64,000 nucleotides of DNA from DASVWZ01 sp963715675 (GTDB taxonomy: Bacteria; Acidobacteriota; Terriglobia; Terriglobales; Acidobacteriaceae): positions 1,922,001 through 1,986,000 of the forward strand of contig OY970265.1 in NCBI GenBank assembly GCA_963715675.1, read 5' to 3'. Numbering within the stretch: the first letter of the stretch is position 1; each line of letters starts with the position of its first letter. Under the pieces are notes generated by a model. That model was not told where the DNA came from and did no database searches. It worked only from the letters and a program-made list of their open reading frames with translations. Shown here in pieces: positions 9,521 to 19,083 of this stretch. The translations under genes were made by a program, and so were the position numbers.

Positions 9521-10228
9521 TTACCCTGGTGGGCTCGCCAGAATTTCCGCTCTGCCTTCCTCCGCTTGTCCAATGACGCGAAGTTCATAATTCCATGACC
9601 GAAGAAGGTCGCAGCACTCTTTGTGCACCTCGCTGCCGTGAGTGGCCAGGAACAGCACCGGTTTGTGCCTCCGGAAACACCCCTGGGCACCGGTCAGTGC
9701 TTTGAGTTCCGCACCTTCGATGTCCATTTTGATGTAGTTGGGAGGAGCGATTTTCTGTTCTTGTAGTAGCGAGTCCAGAGTGGCCGTGGCCACCCGGAGA
9801 CTCCCCTCGGCTTGAAGACGACCCATGGCCCCGGTTCCTTCCTGCTCGAAGGGCGAGGAGCCCACCTGGTCACAAATTGCCAGTTCGAACACTTCGACAT
9901 TCTTAATAGCGTTCAACCTGAGATGTCGGTAAAGAAAGGCAACATTAGCCGGCAGCGGCTCGAAGGCAATCACTTTTCCCGGGCCAACCAGAGCAGATGC
10001 GAGCAGCGAATAAAACCCCACATTCGCCCCCACATCGTAGAACACTCCACCCGGTTTCACTACCTGCGCGATGACCTTCTGCATATGGGGCTCATAGCTC
10101 CCCAGCCAGAACGCATGGCGTTGGGACCCGACGATCCACTTCCTGCCTCTCAGCGGACCTTGCAGGATTGGGACTACCATGGTCGCCGGCAAGATCCTGA
10201 GGGGATAACGGGAGATCTTTCCTAGCAA
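9521..10228 (-). CDS. FkbM family methyltransferase
   Basis: 235 residues with the FkbM signatures VFYDVGANVGFYSLLAS (SAM site), VIAFEPLPANVAFLYRHL and YIKMDIEGAELKAL. These enzymes O-methylate sugars or polyketides, and are common in EPS and O-antigen loci. The open frame begins with an ATG just upstream of a short basic stretch. It sits between the GT4 gene (56 bp upstream) and the class I methyltransferase (69 bp downstream). Confidence 0.88.
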   Translation of the reverse strand: MLGKISRYPLRILPATMVVPILQGPLRGRKWIVGSQRHAFWLGSYEPHMQKVIAQVVKPGGVFYDVGANVGFYSLLASALVGPGKVIAFEPLPANVAFLYRHLRLNAIKNVEVFELAICDQVGSSPFEQEGTGAMGRLQAEGSLRVATATLDSLLQEQKIAPPNYIKMDIEGAELKALTGAQGCFRRHKPVLFLATHGSEVHKECCDLLRSWNYELRVIGQAEEGRAEILASPPG

Positions 10229-10284
10229 ACTTGTATTGGGTAATGCTGACAGATCTATCAGGATTGATCTCCTTCTCGAGTGGT

Positions 10285-11532
10285 CTAATCAACTTTTCCG
10301 AACAGCTCGTTGGGAACAGCATTCTTTCTGGATGGGCGTCGCCTGCAGAGGGCGGCCTGATAATCCCGGATCCGACGTTTGGCCATCGACTCCCAGCTGA
10401 ATTCCCGTTCCATTTTTTGTGCACCGAAGGAACCCAGCCGCAGCCTGGTCTGCGGGTCGCGGAGTTGAAGCAACACTCGAATCAAATCCTCCCGCTCATT
10501 GAGCCAATAAAACAAACCGTTCCCGTCAATGCGCTCCTTTGCCGTCATCGTGTGGTTCGCAACAACCGGAAGCCCACAAGCGGCAGCATCTAGCATGGAC
10601 AGGGATTCCTGTGCCGGCCAAACTCCGATGTCGGCAGCCCGAAACAGATCGCCCAACTCGTGAACGGGCACGAAAGCATGAGTCGTACAACCTGCGCACG
10701 ATTGGATTGCCTGGCCCTGTGTGCCCTTTCCCACAAAGAGGCCCCGGAAAGGCTCCCCCTGGTTGGCAAGATGAGCTACGGACTGTGCTAACAGCAGCGG
10801 ATTCTTATCCTCTCCGAACCGCCCCGTGTAGATGCAGACAATGTCGGATTCGGCAAAGCCCAGCCGTTTGCGCAACTTCAGTCTTGCCTCTCCATCCTTC
10901 CTGGTCGAGGCTGGCCTGAACAGTTCGGTGTCCACGCCTAGAGAGCAGATCTCGATTTTCTTCCGCGGAATACCAAAAAACCGCACTGCCACATCGGCGC
11001 AGTCCGGTGCGATTGCATAACACTTTTCGGTCAACAGGCTTACCGCCCATCCAGGCAGGGTTCTGCTGATCGTGCATCGCAGGCGGTCGGCGCTCCACCA
11101 AGACAGCGATTTGCTGGCCAAGGGGAAGACAGATGCATGGTAATGATTGCCGGAGAACAACCGGTACCCGAGATAACACTTGCACAGCGCTGCGTCCAGT
11201 GGAATCCAGCCGATGACGGCGGAACACTGCACAATATCGGGACGGATCGTTGTTAACTTCTCGCGCAGACCCACCATCCGCATGTAGCCCGCAATCTTCT
11301 TGTGCCCGAGAATATGCAGGGTATAACCTTCCAGATCTTCAATCGTCCCCGCCTGGTTCTGTCCCGAGAAATCCCCGTATGTCTCTTGAGACTCGGGCAT
11401 CCAATAGTAAGGCGGAAGATCCATGGCTACCACATGGGTTTCGATTCCTGCGCGGGCAAGATATCGGGGTAACATGTTCTCCAAATACCCCATTTTCCTG
11501 CAAAACGCAGAAGCCAGCAGGACTACTCGCAT
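10285..11532 (-). CDS. Glycosyltransferase family 4
   Basis: A GT-B glycosyltransferase of 415 residues if it starts at the ATG at 11532, which opens directly into the N-terminal fold MRVVLLASAFCRKMGYLENM and is preceded by GGTGAGGG. The open frame extends 34 codons further upstream, but that part looks non-coding. The donor domain shows CIYTGRFGEDKNPLLLAQSV, GLFVGKGTQG, and GVWPAQESLSMLDAAACGLP with the EX7E-type arrangement. It is in the EPS operon downstream of the beta-helix protein. Specificity is unknown. Confidence 0.87.
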   Translation of the reverse strand: MRVVLLASAFCRKMGYLENMLPRYLARAGIETHVVAMDLPPYYWMPESQETYGDFSGQNQAGTIEDLEGYTLHILGHKKIAGYMRMVGLREKLTTIRPDIVQCSAVIGWIPLDAALCKCYLGYRLFSGNHYHASVFPLASKSLSWWSADRLRCTISRTLPGWAVSLLTEKCYAIAPDCADVAVRFFGIPRKKIEICSLGVDTELFRPASTRKDGEARLKLRKRLGFAESDIVCIYTGRFGEDKNPLLLAQSVAHLANQGEPFRGLFVGKGTQGQAIQSCAGCTTHAFVPVHELGDLFRAADIGVWPAQESLSMLDAAACGLPVVANHTMTAKERIDGNGLFYWLNEREDLIRVLLQLRDPQTRLRLGSFGAQKMEREFSWESMAKRRIRDYQAALCRRRPSRKNAVPNELFGKVD

Positions 11533-11588
11533 GGCAATGCCCTCACCGGATGCCTGGCTCTCAACGGTCCGTTCACAGAGCGGAGACC

Positions 11589-13145
11589 CTAACGGTTGTC
11601 GCAAGTATCCGCCCGTAACCGGCCGGTGTTGCAAATGTATGGCGTAGCGTAGCCTTGCACCTTATTGTTAAAAATCCGGTTGCCCTCGCTGTACATCGGG
11701 GCCGCGAGATTGGGGGCATCCATGACGTCAATGCCTCTGGAATTCTGGGTCCCTCCGCTGCAAGAATTTTCAGTGATCGTCAAGCGATAACCACCGCGCG
11801 AAAAAATGCAACTTGCGCCACTCCCAAAGGTCACCAGGCCACAGCTATTCCCCTTGACGATGGTGTCGTGGACACCGGGAGACACACTAATGCACACTTG
11901 CTTGCTCGGGCCGATCACATTGTCCGTGATGCTGCTAAAGCCTGTGCCGAAATCCACCTCCAGTCCCCCGCTAGTCGGCGGCCCGAGCAGGGCCAGAACA
12001 TTGCCAGGCTCGTTGAACCGGTTGTCCGCGATGACCGTATCAATCTCGGCCGCGAATTCTGCGTAAACACTCTCATTGATATTGTTGTGCTGGAAAGTCA
12101 GGCCTTGATCCATGTAGCCGGCGAAGCAATTCCCCGACGCGTCCTGACAGTTAATGTGGTCGATGACGGTGCCACGCGAGTCCCGGCATGCAATTCCGAC
12201 AATGCCGTGGGGGTCCTTGATTTTCGGGATGACGATGGTGATGTCATGAATCTCGACGTTTGAGGTAATTGGTCCGGCCTTGCGGAAGCTTAGGCCCCAG
12301 TAACTCGGTGGACCTGACCAGGGACGCGCGTTTGGAAACGCCATACGGAATGGCTTCGTGGTGTGCACGACCGCGCCGTCAACACTTTCAACTTGCATCC
12401 AATCCGCGTACACATGATCTCTCACCGTGGAATCCCTCTCCGCAATAATCACCCAGTCTCCGGCAGAAAGACCGGCGGCATCGGCAGAATCCTGTGCAGT
12501 GAAGGAAGTTGCCCCCTTGGCGATCGCCCCAGACGCGATCTTCATGGGGCGCGTTTCCTGGGATGAAATGTAGAACAGTCTGTCGTTTCCGACCAAGGTT
12601 CCCTGCGGCGCGAAGATAATTTTTCCTTTACCATCGATGACGCCTTTCGGGATGGGGTTACTCCCCGCACCGAATGGAGCGATCATGCTCGCCGTATTGC
12701 TCACCATAAACGTGAGGCCATCAGTGATCGTGCACACCCCTCCCTTCGCGGTTCCCTTGTACACGCAAGCACGGATGGCGGCGGTGTCATCCGTAGCGTA
12801 GTAGGAAATTACGCCAGTCACCGTGGTTTCGGCATTGGCCGCTAATGTAACCTCGTGGGGGGAGACAACGCTCTGGATTTTGGTCACCAAGGCCCCACCC
12901 TCGTTGCCCGCACCGGTAACGACCATCGGTTTCCCTACATCGGCCGGAGCAAAAGCTGCGGAACGAGACTGAAAGGAGGCGCTACCCGCATTGATGGCAC
13001 CGTCTCGTAAGAACACCACATCGGCCTTGGCACCGAAGTCTTTGGGGGTCACCGCGTATGCGCCGTTGGTAGCCGCTTGCACAAGGGCCGCGATGGTGAT
13101 CGCGGTCAGCTTCAAAAGCATTGTTGACATGGCAGATGGTCTCAT
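11589..13145 (-). CDS. Secreted right-handed beta-helix (pectate-lyase-like) protein
   Basis: Start placed at ATG 13145 because AAAGGAGGA lies immediately upstream; the open frame runs 7 codons further. An N-terminal signal peptide (hydrophobic LLKLTAITIAALVQA, then an Ala-rich cleavage region ending near GAYA) precedes a domain opening VTPKDFGAKADVVFLRDGAI, typical of the Pectate_lyase_3 and phage tailspike fold. The rest contains many short repeats such as NVEIHDITIVIP and STVRDHV-like rungs with Asn ladders. No certain catalytic residues can be assigned. Its place in the EPS cluster suggests a periplasmic or outer-surface lyase, epimerase or binding role for the polymer (inference). Confidence 0.82.
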   Translation of the reverse strand: MRPSAMSTMLLKLTAITIAALVQAATNGAYAVTPKDFGAKADVVFLRDGAINAGSASFQSRSAAFAPADVGKPMVVTGAGNEGGALVTKIQSVVSPHEVTLAANAETTVTGVISYYATDDTAAIRACVYKGTAKGGVCTITDGLTFMVSNTASMIAPFGAGSNPIPKGVIDGKGKIIFAPQGTLVGNDRLFYISSQETRPMKIASGAIAKGATSFTAQDSADAAGLSAGDWVIIAERDSTVRDHVYADWMQVESVDGAVVHTTKPFRMAFPNARPWSGPPSYWGLSFRKAGPITSNVEIHDITIVIPKIKDPHGIVGIACRDSRGTVIDHINCQDASGNCFAGYMDQGLTFQHNNINESVYAEFAAEIDTVIADNRFNEPGNVLALLGPPTSGGLEVDFGTGFSSITDNVIGPSKQVCISVSPGVHDTIVKGNSCGLVTFGSGASCIFSRGGYRLTITENSCSGGTQNSRGIDVMDAPNLAAPMYSEGNRIFNNKVQGYATPYICNTGRLRADTCDNR

Positions 13146-13268
13146 TGGTCCTCCTTTCAACTGCATAGCAAAATTGCAAACGAAATGTGGGCGAGAAAAG
13201 CAGTCCAGAACAATCAGAGTTCCAGCAGACTGATTTGGAATTCAGCGCTGCAACTGACAACACCTAAA

Positions 13269-14099
13269 CTAGTTCGTCATAGGCTTACGCGCACAGACCA
13301 GAACGTGGGCAGAGAGGCCCGTCAAATTCAGGCGACTGATCCCCCACTCGTAGACGAGAACCGCCAGCGCCAGCGGCAAGAAAAAATTAAAGTAGCTCGA
13401 CTGCGAATACGCTACCCTCACATCCACTGAGGTAAAACCCTCCGATTCCAGCAGGCGACGGAAAGACCCGGGGGAACAGTGCTCGTAGTAGGCGGGAAAA
13501 ATCCCGAACTCCGCGGCCTGCTCCTTCAGCGCGTAAGCCACCCGGCGGGCGACAGAGACAGGGAGAACTCGATTGATCAGACTAAACGGAGCGTACTTAT
13601 TGGGAAACAGAGTAATGAAGACTCCGCCTGGTTTCAAAACCCGGTAAGCCTCACGGGCAAAGCGATCGACGCCCTTTAGATGCTCCAGCACATATCTCGA
13701 AGAGACGATGTCGGAAGAACTGTCCGGGACCGGAATTTGCTGGGTAACGTCAGCGACCTTACATTCGGACACATCGTGGTTCTTTTCCAGTTCGGAGGCG
13801 GAGATGTCAACCGCAATGATATACGACCCGGTACACTCTTTCGCGAATGCACACCTGGCCCCCCCGCCGACATCCACAATGACTCCCCCCGTCGCAAAGC
13901 CTCCGACAACAGCCGGGTAGGTCGAAGCCACATTGGACTCCACATGATGCGGAAAATACTGCCGCAAACGGTAATACAGGCGGCGATTGACATTTACCAT
14001 CCGCATCAGGGCCATCCGCCAGCGCCGACCTTGATCCACTTCAATCTGTCCTTGAGTTACGGTTCCCATTCTAGTGGCTGCCTCCGTTACCGCAATCAC
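13269..14099 (-). CDS. Class I SAM-dependent methyltransferase
   Basis: 276 residues. SAM-binding region GVIVDVGGGARCAFAKEC, acidic motif IIAVDISASELEKN, and SSDIVSSRYVLEHLKGVDRF followed by AYRVLKPGGVFITLFPN give a clear Methyltransf_11-type domain at about residues 70-180. The C-terminal part includes a hydrophobic segment (FFLPLALAVLVYEW) that may be membrane-associated. The GTG start overlaps the stop of the upstream FkbM gene by 4 bp (GTGA), so the two are translationally coupled. Probable role: methylation of the EPS repeat unit. Confidence 0.85.
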   Translation of the reverse strand: MIAVTEAATRMGTVTQGQIEVDQGRRWRMALMRMVNVNRRLYYRLRQYFPHHVESNVASTYPAVVGGFATGGVIVDVGGGARCAFAKECTGSYIIAVDISASELEKNHDVSECKVADVTQQIPVPDSSSDIVSSRYVLEHLKGVDRFAREAYRVLKPGGVFITLFPNKYAPFSLINRVLPVSVARRVAYALKEQAAEFGIFPAYYEHCSPGSFRRLLESEGFTSVDVRVAYSQSSYFNFFLPLALAVLVYEWGISRLNLTGLSAHVLVCARKPMTN

Positions 14100-14827
14100 G
14101 CATCGCCGCGGGTACTCTTAAAGCTGTATTCTTCCCCACTGGGTGAGATACTGAATATCCGATAGCCGGCTTGGTTAAGGCCTCGGATCGCTTTACGGGT
14201 CTGTTCCGATCCTACTTCGGGCCAGCGGTGGTGGAACTCCACCAATATCTGTTGCGGCCTGACTTCACTGGCCAGCAAGTCTGCAAGTACGCCGTATTCG
14301 GCTCCTTCGATATCCATCTTCAGAAGATCGATCCTGCTGTGTCCGAGCATCTTCATGATCGTGGCCAGGCGATAAACCGGGACTTCGATGGCCGGCCAGG
14401 GGGTCTGCCGCCGCAGAATCGTGTGCGAAACATGCCTGGAATCCTCGGGAGGGAGGAAGTCGCAGGTACCGTCGAAATCTGCCACGCCATACGCATGAAA
14501 TGCAAACTCCCGCGGGAGGGTTTGTGACTGCACCCACTGAATCGAGCGGGGAGTGGGATCGAATGCATGCACCCGGATGCCGAATCGGCTGATCAGCTCC
14601 AAATCGAAGGAGATTTCTTCGCCAACACCCAGGCAGTAGGCCACGCTGGTCTCTGACAATCCTTCGGGACAAAGGCACCAACGTGCGCCTTTATTCCCCA
14701 GAGAAACCGTGGCGCATCTTAGCTGCACGCCCCGCCACAGATCCAGCCCACGCAGAGCGCGGACGATCCGCCGGACATGCTGGTACGACTGTTGCAGCCC
14801 AGTCGGACTGGTGTTAGCTCCAGACAT
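14096..14827 (-). CDS. FkbM family methyltransferase
   Basis: 243 residues. The SAM site is less canonical than in the other FkbM gene (SVAYCLGVGEEISFDLELIS, then VHAFDPTPRSIQWV), but IDLLKMDIEGAEYGVLADLL and QILVEFHHRWPEVG are strong family motifs. It starts 2 bp after the Wzy-like gene and overlaps the next methyltransferase by 4 bp. Likely an O-methyltransferase acting on a sugar of the polymer. Confidence 0.86.
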   Translation of the reverse strand: MSGANTSPTGLQQSYQHVRRIVRALRGLDLWRGVQLRCATVSLGNKGARWCLCPEGLSETSVAYCLGVGEEISFDLELISRFGIRVHAFDPTPRSIQWVQSQTLPREFAFHAYGVADFDGTCDFLPPEDSRHVSHTILRRQTPWPAIEVPVYRLATIMKMLGHSRIDLLKMDIEGAEYGVLADLLASEVRPQQILVEFHHRWPEVGSEQTRKAIRGLNQAGYRIFSISPSGEEYSFKSTRGDA

Positions 14828-14829
14828 GG

Positions 14830-16218
14830 TTATCCTGTCCCATACGATGGCGAGGTGCGCGGTACGGCTGCAAGCCCTCTGGCTTTGGATGGCGAACGAG
14901 CGAACTCCATCCCGGGTCGTGGCGGCAGCAGATAAAGAAACAGAATCAGGAGGACCAATCCCCCCGAGAACAAAGTCGTAAAGATAGAAATGTTGGCAAA
15001 GTTGTAAGCCGCATACGTCGCGATCAGCGCGGCTAACCGCGGATCGTGGCGCTTTGCCGCCGAATCAAGAAGCCAGAAAATCAGCCCGCAAAAAACAGAA
15101 ATCAGCAGCACTCCGGACAGCCCCATCGCTTCCAAACCGTCCGTGGCCCAAAAATGAGCGGTGGCATCGAGGTCAGACCCAGACTGGTAGAAAGATCCAA
15201 TTTCGAGACCGATGAAGTTCGCGTAGGGATAGTGCACAAACCAATTCACTCCCGTGACATGGGAGTAGTAGGTGAACGGATTTTGTTGGAAGAAGTTGTA
15301 GTACCAGGCAGTTACCAGACCGCCCATAGGGATGGTGCGCATTAATATTACGAACAAAATCAGAAAATGAATCGGGCTAGGATCGTACCCCGCAATCACG
15401 AGAGAAAGACAAGATCCGGCCAAAGCCAGGAGAAATCCGAAGGTCATTTTCAGGCCAAAAGGGCTTCGCCCTATCCTCAACACAGCGTAGACGCCGGGAA
15501 TGAATACTATAGAGAGGATCGAACCCTTGGTGCCGATGGCGCTGTAGACCAGAAGCTGACCCAGAATCCCAATGATCAACAACCAGTAGCGCCGATAGTA
15601 GAGTCCGCAGCCCATGAGGAAAGGATTAATCGCACCCGTCAGCCCCATGAGAGCATAGCTGACCGCGGTGCCTTCGTTCAGGTCATTGGTTGCAAGGCGC
15701 TGGTCGTATATATTCGCAAACGAAACGATGTGCAAGTGACTGTGGAGAACCGCGATTACCCAGATCACCAACGTACTTGCCGCGCATCCAAAGATTATCC
15801 AGAACGCTTTCGGAGACATTCTCACGATACGAAGTGGCAGCACAGGAAACAGGTAGCTGAACCCCGCTAATGCAAAGCCCACGAAGAACACCAGCATGAG
15901 CAAGCTAATTTCCGTCGGAGGGTTAATATTTGCGAAAAGGGGAACAAACATCGAAGGGATGATCACGGTTATATACAACACCCAATAAGCCAGGTGCGAC
16001 GGCCGGGTCAGCTCGATTGGCATCCAAAGACTGGGTAGCAAACTCAGGACCCAGGCTAACACCACATACTTCTGGGAGGGAGGATAGTAGTCAAACCCGA
16101 AATAAGCCCAGGTCGGATCCAGATAGTGGATATACATCCATTGGAAACATCCGACGTAGGCGGTCATGCCGCACACCAGCAGAATCCGCTGCCTACCTTG
16201 GTTTCTCCATTTACTCAT
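14830..16218 (-). CDS. O-antigen/EPS polymerase-like membrane protein (Wzy-like)
   Basis: A polytopic protein of about 12 predicted transmembrane segments with a long periplasmic loop (around YYNFFQQNPFTYYSHVTGVN), the layout expected of a Wzy polymerase that joins lipid-linked repeats in the periplasm. Sequence conservation in this class is low, so the call rests on topology and on position between the flippase and the modification enzymes. The start chosen is ATG 16218, giving a short basic N-terminus (MSKWRNQGRQR) before the first segment and an 8-bp overlap with the flippase; the frame is open to 16272. Confidence 0.75.
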   Translation of the reverse strand: MSKWRNQGRQRILLVCGMTAYVGCFQWMYIHYLDPTWAYFGFDYYPPSQKYVVLAWVLSLLPSLWMPIELTRPSHLAYWVLYITVIIPSMFVPLFANINPPTEISLLMLVFFVGFALAGFSYLFPVLPLRIVRMSPKAFWIIFGCAASTLVIWVIAVLHSHLHIVSFANIYDQRLATNDLNEGTAVSYALMGLTGAINPFLMGCGLYYRRYWLLIIGILGQLLVYSAIGTKGSILSIVFIPGVYAVLRIGRSPFGLKMTFGFLLALAGSCLSLVIAGYDPSPIHFLILFVILMRTIPMGGLVTAWYYNFFQQNPFTYYSHVTGVNWFVHYPYANFIGLEIGSFYQSGSDLDATAHFWATDGLEAMGLSGVLLISVFCGLIFWLLDSAAKRHDPRLAALIATYAAYNFANISIFTTLFSGGLVLLILFLYLLPPRPGMEFARSPSKARGLAAVPRTSPSYGTG

Positions 16219-17626
16219 CTTGGCTACCGACAAAGGTAACGTTTTCTGCTTCCGGTGTTCCATCAGAGACAAACCAGGCGGACACCGAGTTCATCGCGTT
16301 CGCGCTGTCTATTCCCCGTCCGCACGCCGCACTCATCTGGGAATGGAAGGACAGAAATCCGATCCCCAAGGTAGCGGTGTAGGCAGCAGCCGATACCAGC
16401 ATGCCGTACACGGCACCCCGCAGCCCAAAATGAATCACCAGTGGAATTCCCGCTGCGAACGTCGTAGCACCGCTGGCCAGATAGGCGTAAAGAACCATGT
16501 TCGGTCTCTCCACGGATTTCATGGCGCCGTTCATGGTGTTGCCGATGGCCATCAGAAGAGGAAGGAGAGCTAGAGTACCCAGCAGCGCCGAAACGTCGTC
16601 GAACTTGCCTCCATAAATGCGATGCACCACCGGCTTCCCGAATAGCACCACGAGCAGAACAAAGCCTCCACTGACCAGAACGAAACCCAGCAGATACTTT
16701 TTCCACAACGAAAAGAACTCATTTACTTGTTTCGCAGCATAGCGATGGGCCAGCATCGGCAAAACCAGGAAGGTAATCGCAGTCAAGACCTGATCCACCG
16801 GCGACACCAGCAGGTAGATGGCTCGCAGCTCCGCGACCTCTTTCAGAGAGAGAAACGCCGCAACCACCCAGTAATACCCCTGGTTCGTGAGTTGAAACAC
16901 AAGCGCAGTAGCCAGGATCCAACGGGCGTACTTCCAATGCTCTGACCGATGGTTCGGCTGTGCCTCGGTGAAGCCTGCCATAGAGACTTTCCGTGGCAGT
17001 TCCCGAATGATGGAAATTCCTCCTGCGATCCATCCCAGCGCGACAATCAGAAATACTGACAACCCATTCAGCAGGCCAGCCCTCATCGTGAGCCACAACA
17101 GAATCAGCAATGTCACGAAGAAGACGAGCGACAGCCTCGCGACAACCTCCGGCTTTCTCTGCACGTACAACATCCGACGCACCAGAGCTGCGGTCAGAAG
17201 TATGCCGCTGCCTAAGGCCAAGCCCAACAGTGACCGCAACGGCAAACTCGGAGCCGTCCACGAGAACACTTTCCAGACCAGCAGCAACAATACCGTCAGG
17301 ACAATCCCAAGTCCTGCGTTGTTGCGCCACACCAGCCATCGATACTCCTGACCATGACTGCGATATCGGCCGGCGCCGTAGACGGTGTAAGTTTCTAGGA
17401 TGGCGGCGTTGTGCAATCCGTTCAAGAAGATGAACCCCGAATACACCAGCGCAAACATGCCGTATTCTTCTTTGCTGACCGTGCGGGCCAGAGCTACGTT
17501 GGCAATAAACATCCCCCCGACCGAAAATGCCTGGTCGGCGATGCTGAAAGCGACCTGATTCAGTCGGGTCCAGGGAAATAACGTCCGCCATGGGGATGCA
17601 TGCAGCCAGCGGTTCAGTGGATTCAT
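16211..17626 (-). CDS. Polysaccharide flippase (Wzx-like, MATE/PST family)
   Basis: 471 residues with about 12-14 hydrophobic segments. The N-terminal motif FSIADQAFSVGGMFIANVAL ARTVSKEEYG pattern is typical of polysaccharide-transport flippases. It would move undecaprenyl-linked repeat units across the inner membrane. It overlaps the Wzz-type gene upstream by 4 bp (ATGA) and the Wzy-like gene downstream. The cluster thus encodes a complete Wzx/Wzy route. Confidence 0.88.
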   Translation of the reverse strand: MNPLNRWLHASPWRTLFPWTRLNQVAFSIADQAFSVGGMFIANVALARTVSKEEYGMFALVYSGFIFLNGLHNAAILETYTVYGAGRYRSHGQEYRWLVWRNNAGLGIVLTVLLLLVWKVFSWTAPSLPLRSLLGLALGSGILLTAALVRRMLYVQRKPEVVARLSLVFFVTLLILLWLTMRAGLLNGLSVFLIVALGWIAGGISIIRELPRKVSMAGFTEAQPNHRSEHWKYARWILATALVFQLTNQGYYWVVAAFLSLKEVAELRAIYLLVSPVDQVLTAITFLVLPMLAHRYAAKQVNEFFSLWKKYLLGFVLVSGGFVLLVVLFGKPVVHRIYGGKFDDVSALLGTLALLPLLMAIGNTMNGAMKSVERPNMVLYAYLASGATTFAAGIPLVIHFGLRGAVYGMLVSAAAYTATLGIGFLSFHSQMSAACGRGIDSANAMNSVSAWFVSDGTPEAENVTFVGSQDE

Positions 17627-19083
17627 TCTTGGGACTCGTTCGCCTTATCCGTCACGTCAGGATTTCCCTGTTGTGGACGCCGAGCCAACCGAATCCAAGC
17701 CTGATGGGTCATCGCATGCAAACGTGACCCGTTCGGAGTGCTCCAGGGCATCTTTGCGTTGACCGATTGCAAAATCTCGACTGCCAACACCTTTCCGGGA
17801 TCGTTCGGATCGGTCCGTTGCCAGCGGTTGCGCACGAACACCCAGCACACGCCCCCGGCCAGAGTGAATAATGCAAACAATGCAGTAACCAACGAGCGTG
17901 GGGGGAATGATTTCTTTTCCGGCAGGTTCGCCGCATCCAGAACTTTTACACTGGGAGTATTCTTGACCTCCTCAAGCTTTTCCATCTCGTACTGTGCTGT
18001 CAAGGTTTCGTACACCGCTTCTTGAACCTTGACGTTGCGATAAAGATCATAGTAAGTCACACCCAGAACAGGAAGTTGGCGGATGGAAGGATACAAATCC
18101 CCATTCTGGACGGACTGGCCAGGCACTCCTCCCCCCAGCTTTTCGAGTTGGGCGCGCAGTTCTGCAACGCTGCTCTTGGCGGACTGCACGCGCGGGTTGT
18201 TGGCGGTATAGATCTGCTCCAATCCCTTTAAGTCCGACTCCGCGGCAATTAATTGTCCCTGGACGCTGGCCGCCGCTTCCACCATCGCTTTTCCTTGCTC
18301 GTCAATGTCGATCGCGGTGTTCTTGCTGGCGAACTGGCTGAACGCCAAGGAGGCAGCGTCCAGATCCTGCTTAACGTTTCGCAGACGCTCCTCAAGAAAG
18401 ATGCGCTGACGATGGGCGGACGAGTTGTTAATCTCTGCCATCAGGCGGTTCAACTCGTCGACGTAGCCTTGACCAATGGCCGCGGCGCGTTGCCGGTTCT
18501 TGTCAGTGATCTCAATGGTAATAATGCCGCTTTTCCGGTCCTCTGAGATGCCGCTGTTGTCCGACAGGTCCTTGCATGCGTCCTCCTTGTACCTGTCCCC
18601 GTACACCTTCTGGAGGTCGAACCGGTCAACCAGCCTCTCCTGGATGGTGTGGCTTTTCAGAACACCGACGTACTCTGCACCCACGTTCTTTAGACCCAAG
18701 AGATCTCCCGCAATCGCTCCCAACCCACTGCTGCCGCCGCCACCGCCACCTCCTCCACTTCCTCCCGACTTTCCTCCTCCTGTTCCCCCTCCTGTCATCA
18801 ACGCGGTCATCATTCCCATGGCCGTGCCTTCTGACTCGGGAGGCATCAGTTGCACAGTGGAGGCATAATGGTTCGGAATCAGGATCGCCACGACAAGGCC
18901 CAGTACAATTCCTACCCCGATTACCTTCCCCAGAAATCGGCGTTCGTCCCAAAGAAGGCGCCAACGTTCAATGGACTTATCGCGGGACACAATGGCGCCG
19001 CCTGGACCCTCCATCTCTTCCAGCGTGCGTGCAGTGAAGTTCTCTTCGTGTTGTGTTGGAGTCAGCTGTGACATGTCTCTCAT
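17623..19083 (-). CDS. Chain-length determinant protein, Wzz/GumC type, without kinase domain
   Basis: A polysaccharide co-polymerase with transmembrane helices near both ends (FLGKVIGVGIVLGLVVAILI and ALFALFTLAGGVCWVFV) and a periplasmic coiled-coil middle. The N-terminal Wzz motif region ASTVQLMPPESEG is present. There is no C-terminal tyrosine kinase with Walker motifs. An unusual Gly/Ser-rich run lies at about residues 95-125. Start chosen as the ATG overlapping the Wzi stop (ATGA); ATG 19074 is an alternative, and the frame is open to 19173. Role: control of polymer length with Wzy and the SLBB exporter. Confidence 0.87.
   Translation of the reverse strand: MRDMSQLTPTQHEENFTARTLEEMEGPGGAIVSRDKSIERWRLLWDERRFLGKVIGVGIVLGLVVAILIPNHYASTVQLMPPESEGTAMGMMTALMTGGGTGGGKSGGSGGGGGGGGSSGLGAIAGDLLGLKNVGAEYVGVLKSHTIQERLVDRFDLQKVYGDRYKEDACKDLSDNSGISEDRKSGIITIEITDKNRQRAAAIGQGYVDELNRLMAEINNSSAHRQRIFLEERLRNVKQDLDAASLAFSQFASKNTAIDIDEQGKAMVEAAASVQGQLIAAESDLKGLEQIYTANNPRVQSAKSSVAELRAQLEKLGGGVPGQSVQNGDLYPSIRQLPVLGVTYYDLYRNVKVQEAVYETLTAQYEMEKLEEVKNTPSVKVLDAANLPEKKSFPPRSLVTALFALFTLAGGVCWVFVRNRWQRTDPNDPGKVLAVEILQSVNAKMPWSTPNGSRLHAMTHQAWIRLARRPQQGNPDVTDKANESQE

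Noticed and set aside
16719..17591. 290-codon open frame in another phase of the flippase gene
   Set aside because: Same strand as the flippase but with a Gly/Arg-rich product lacking any domain; the flippase frame has clear membrane topology.
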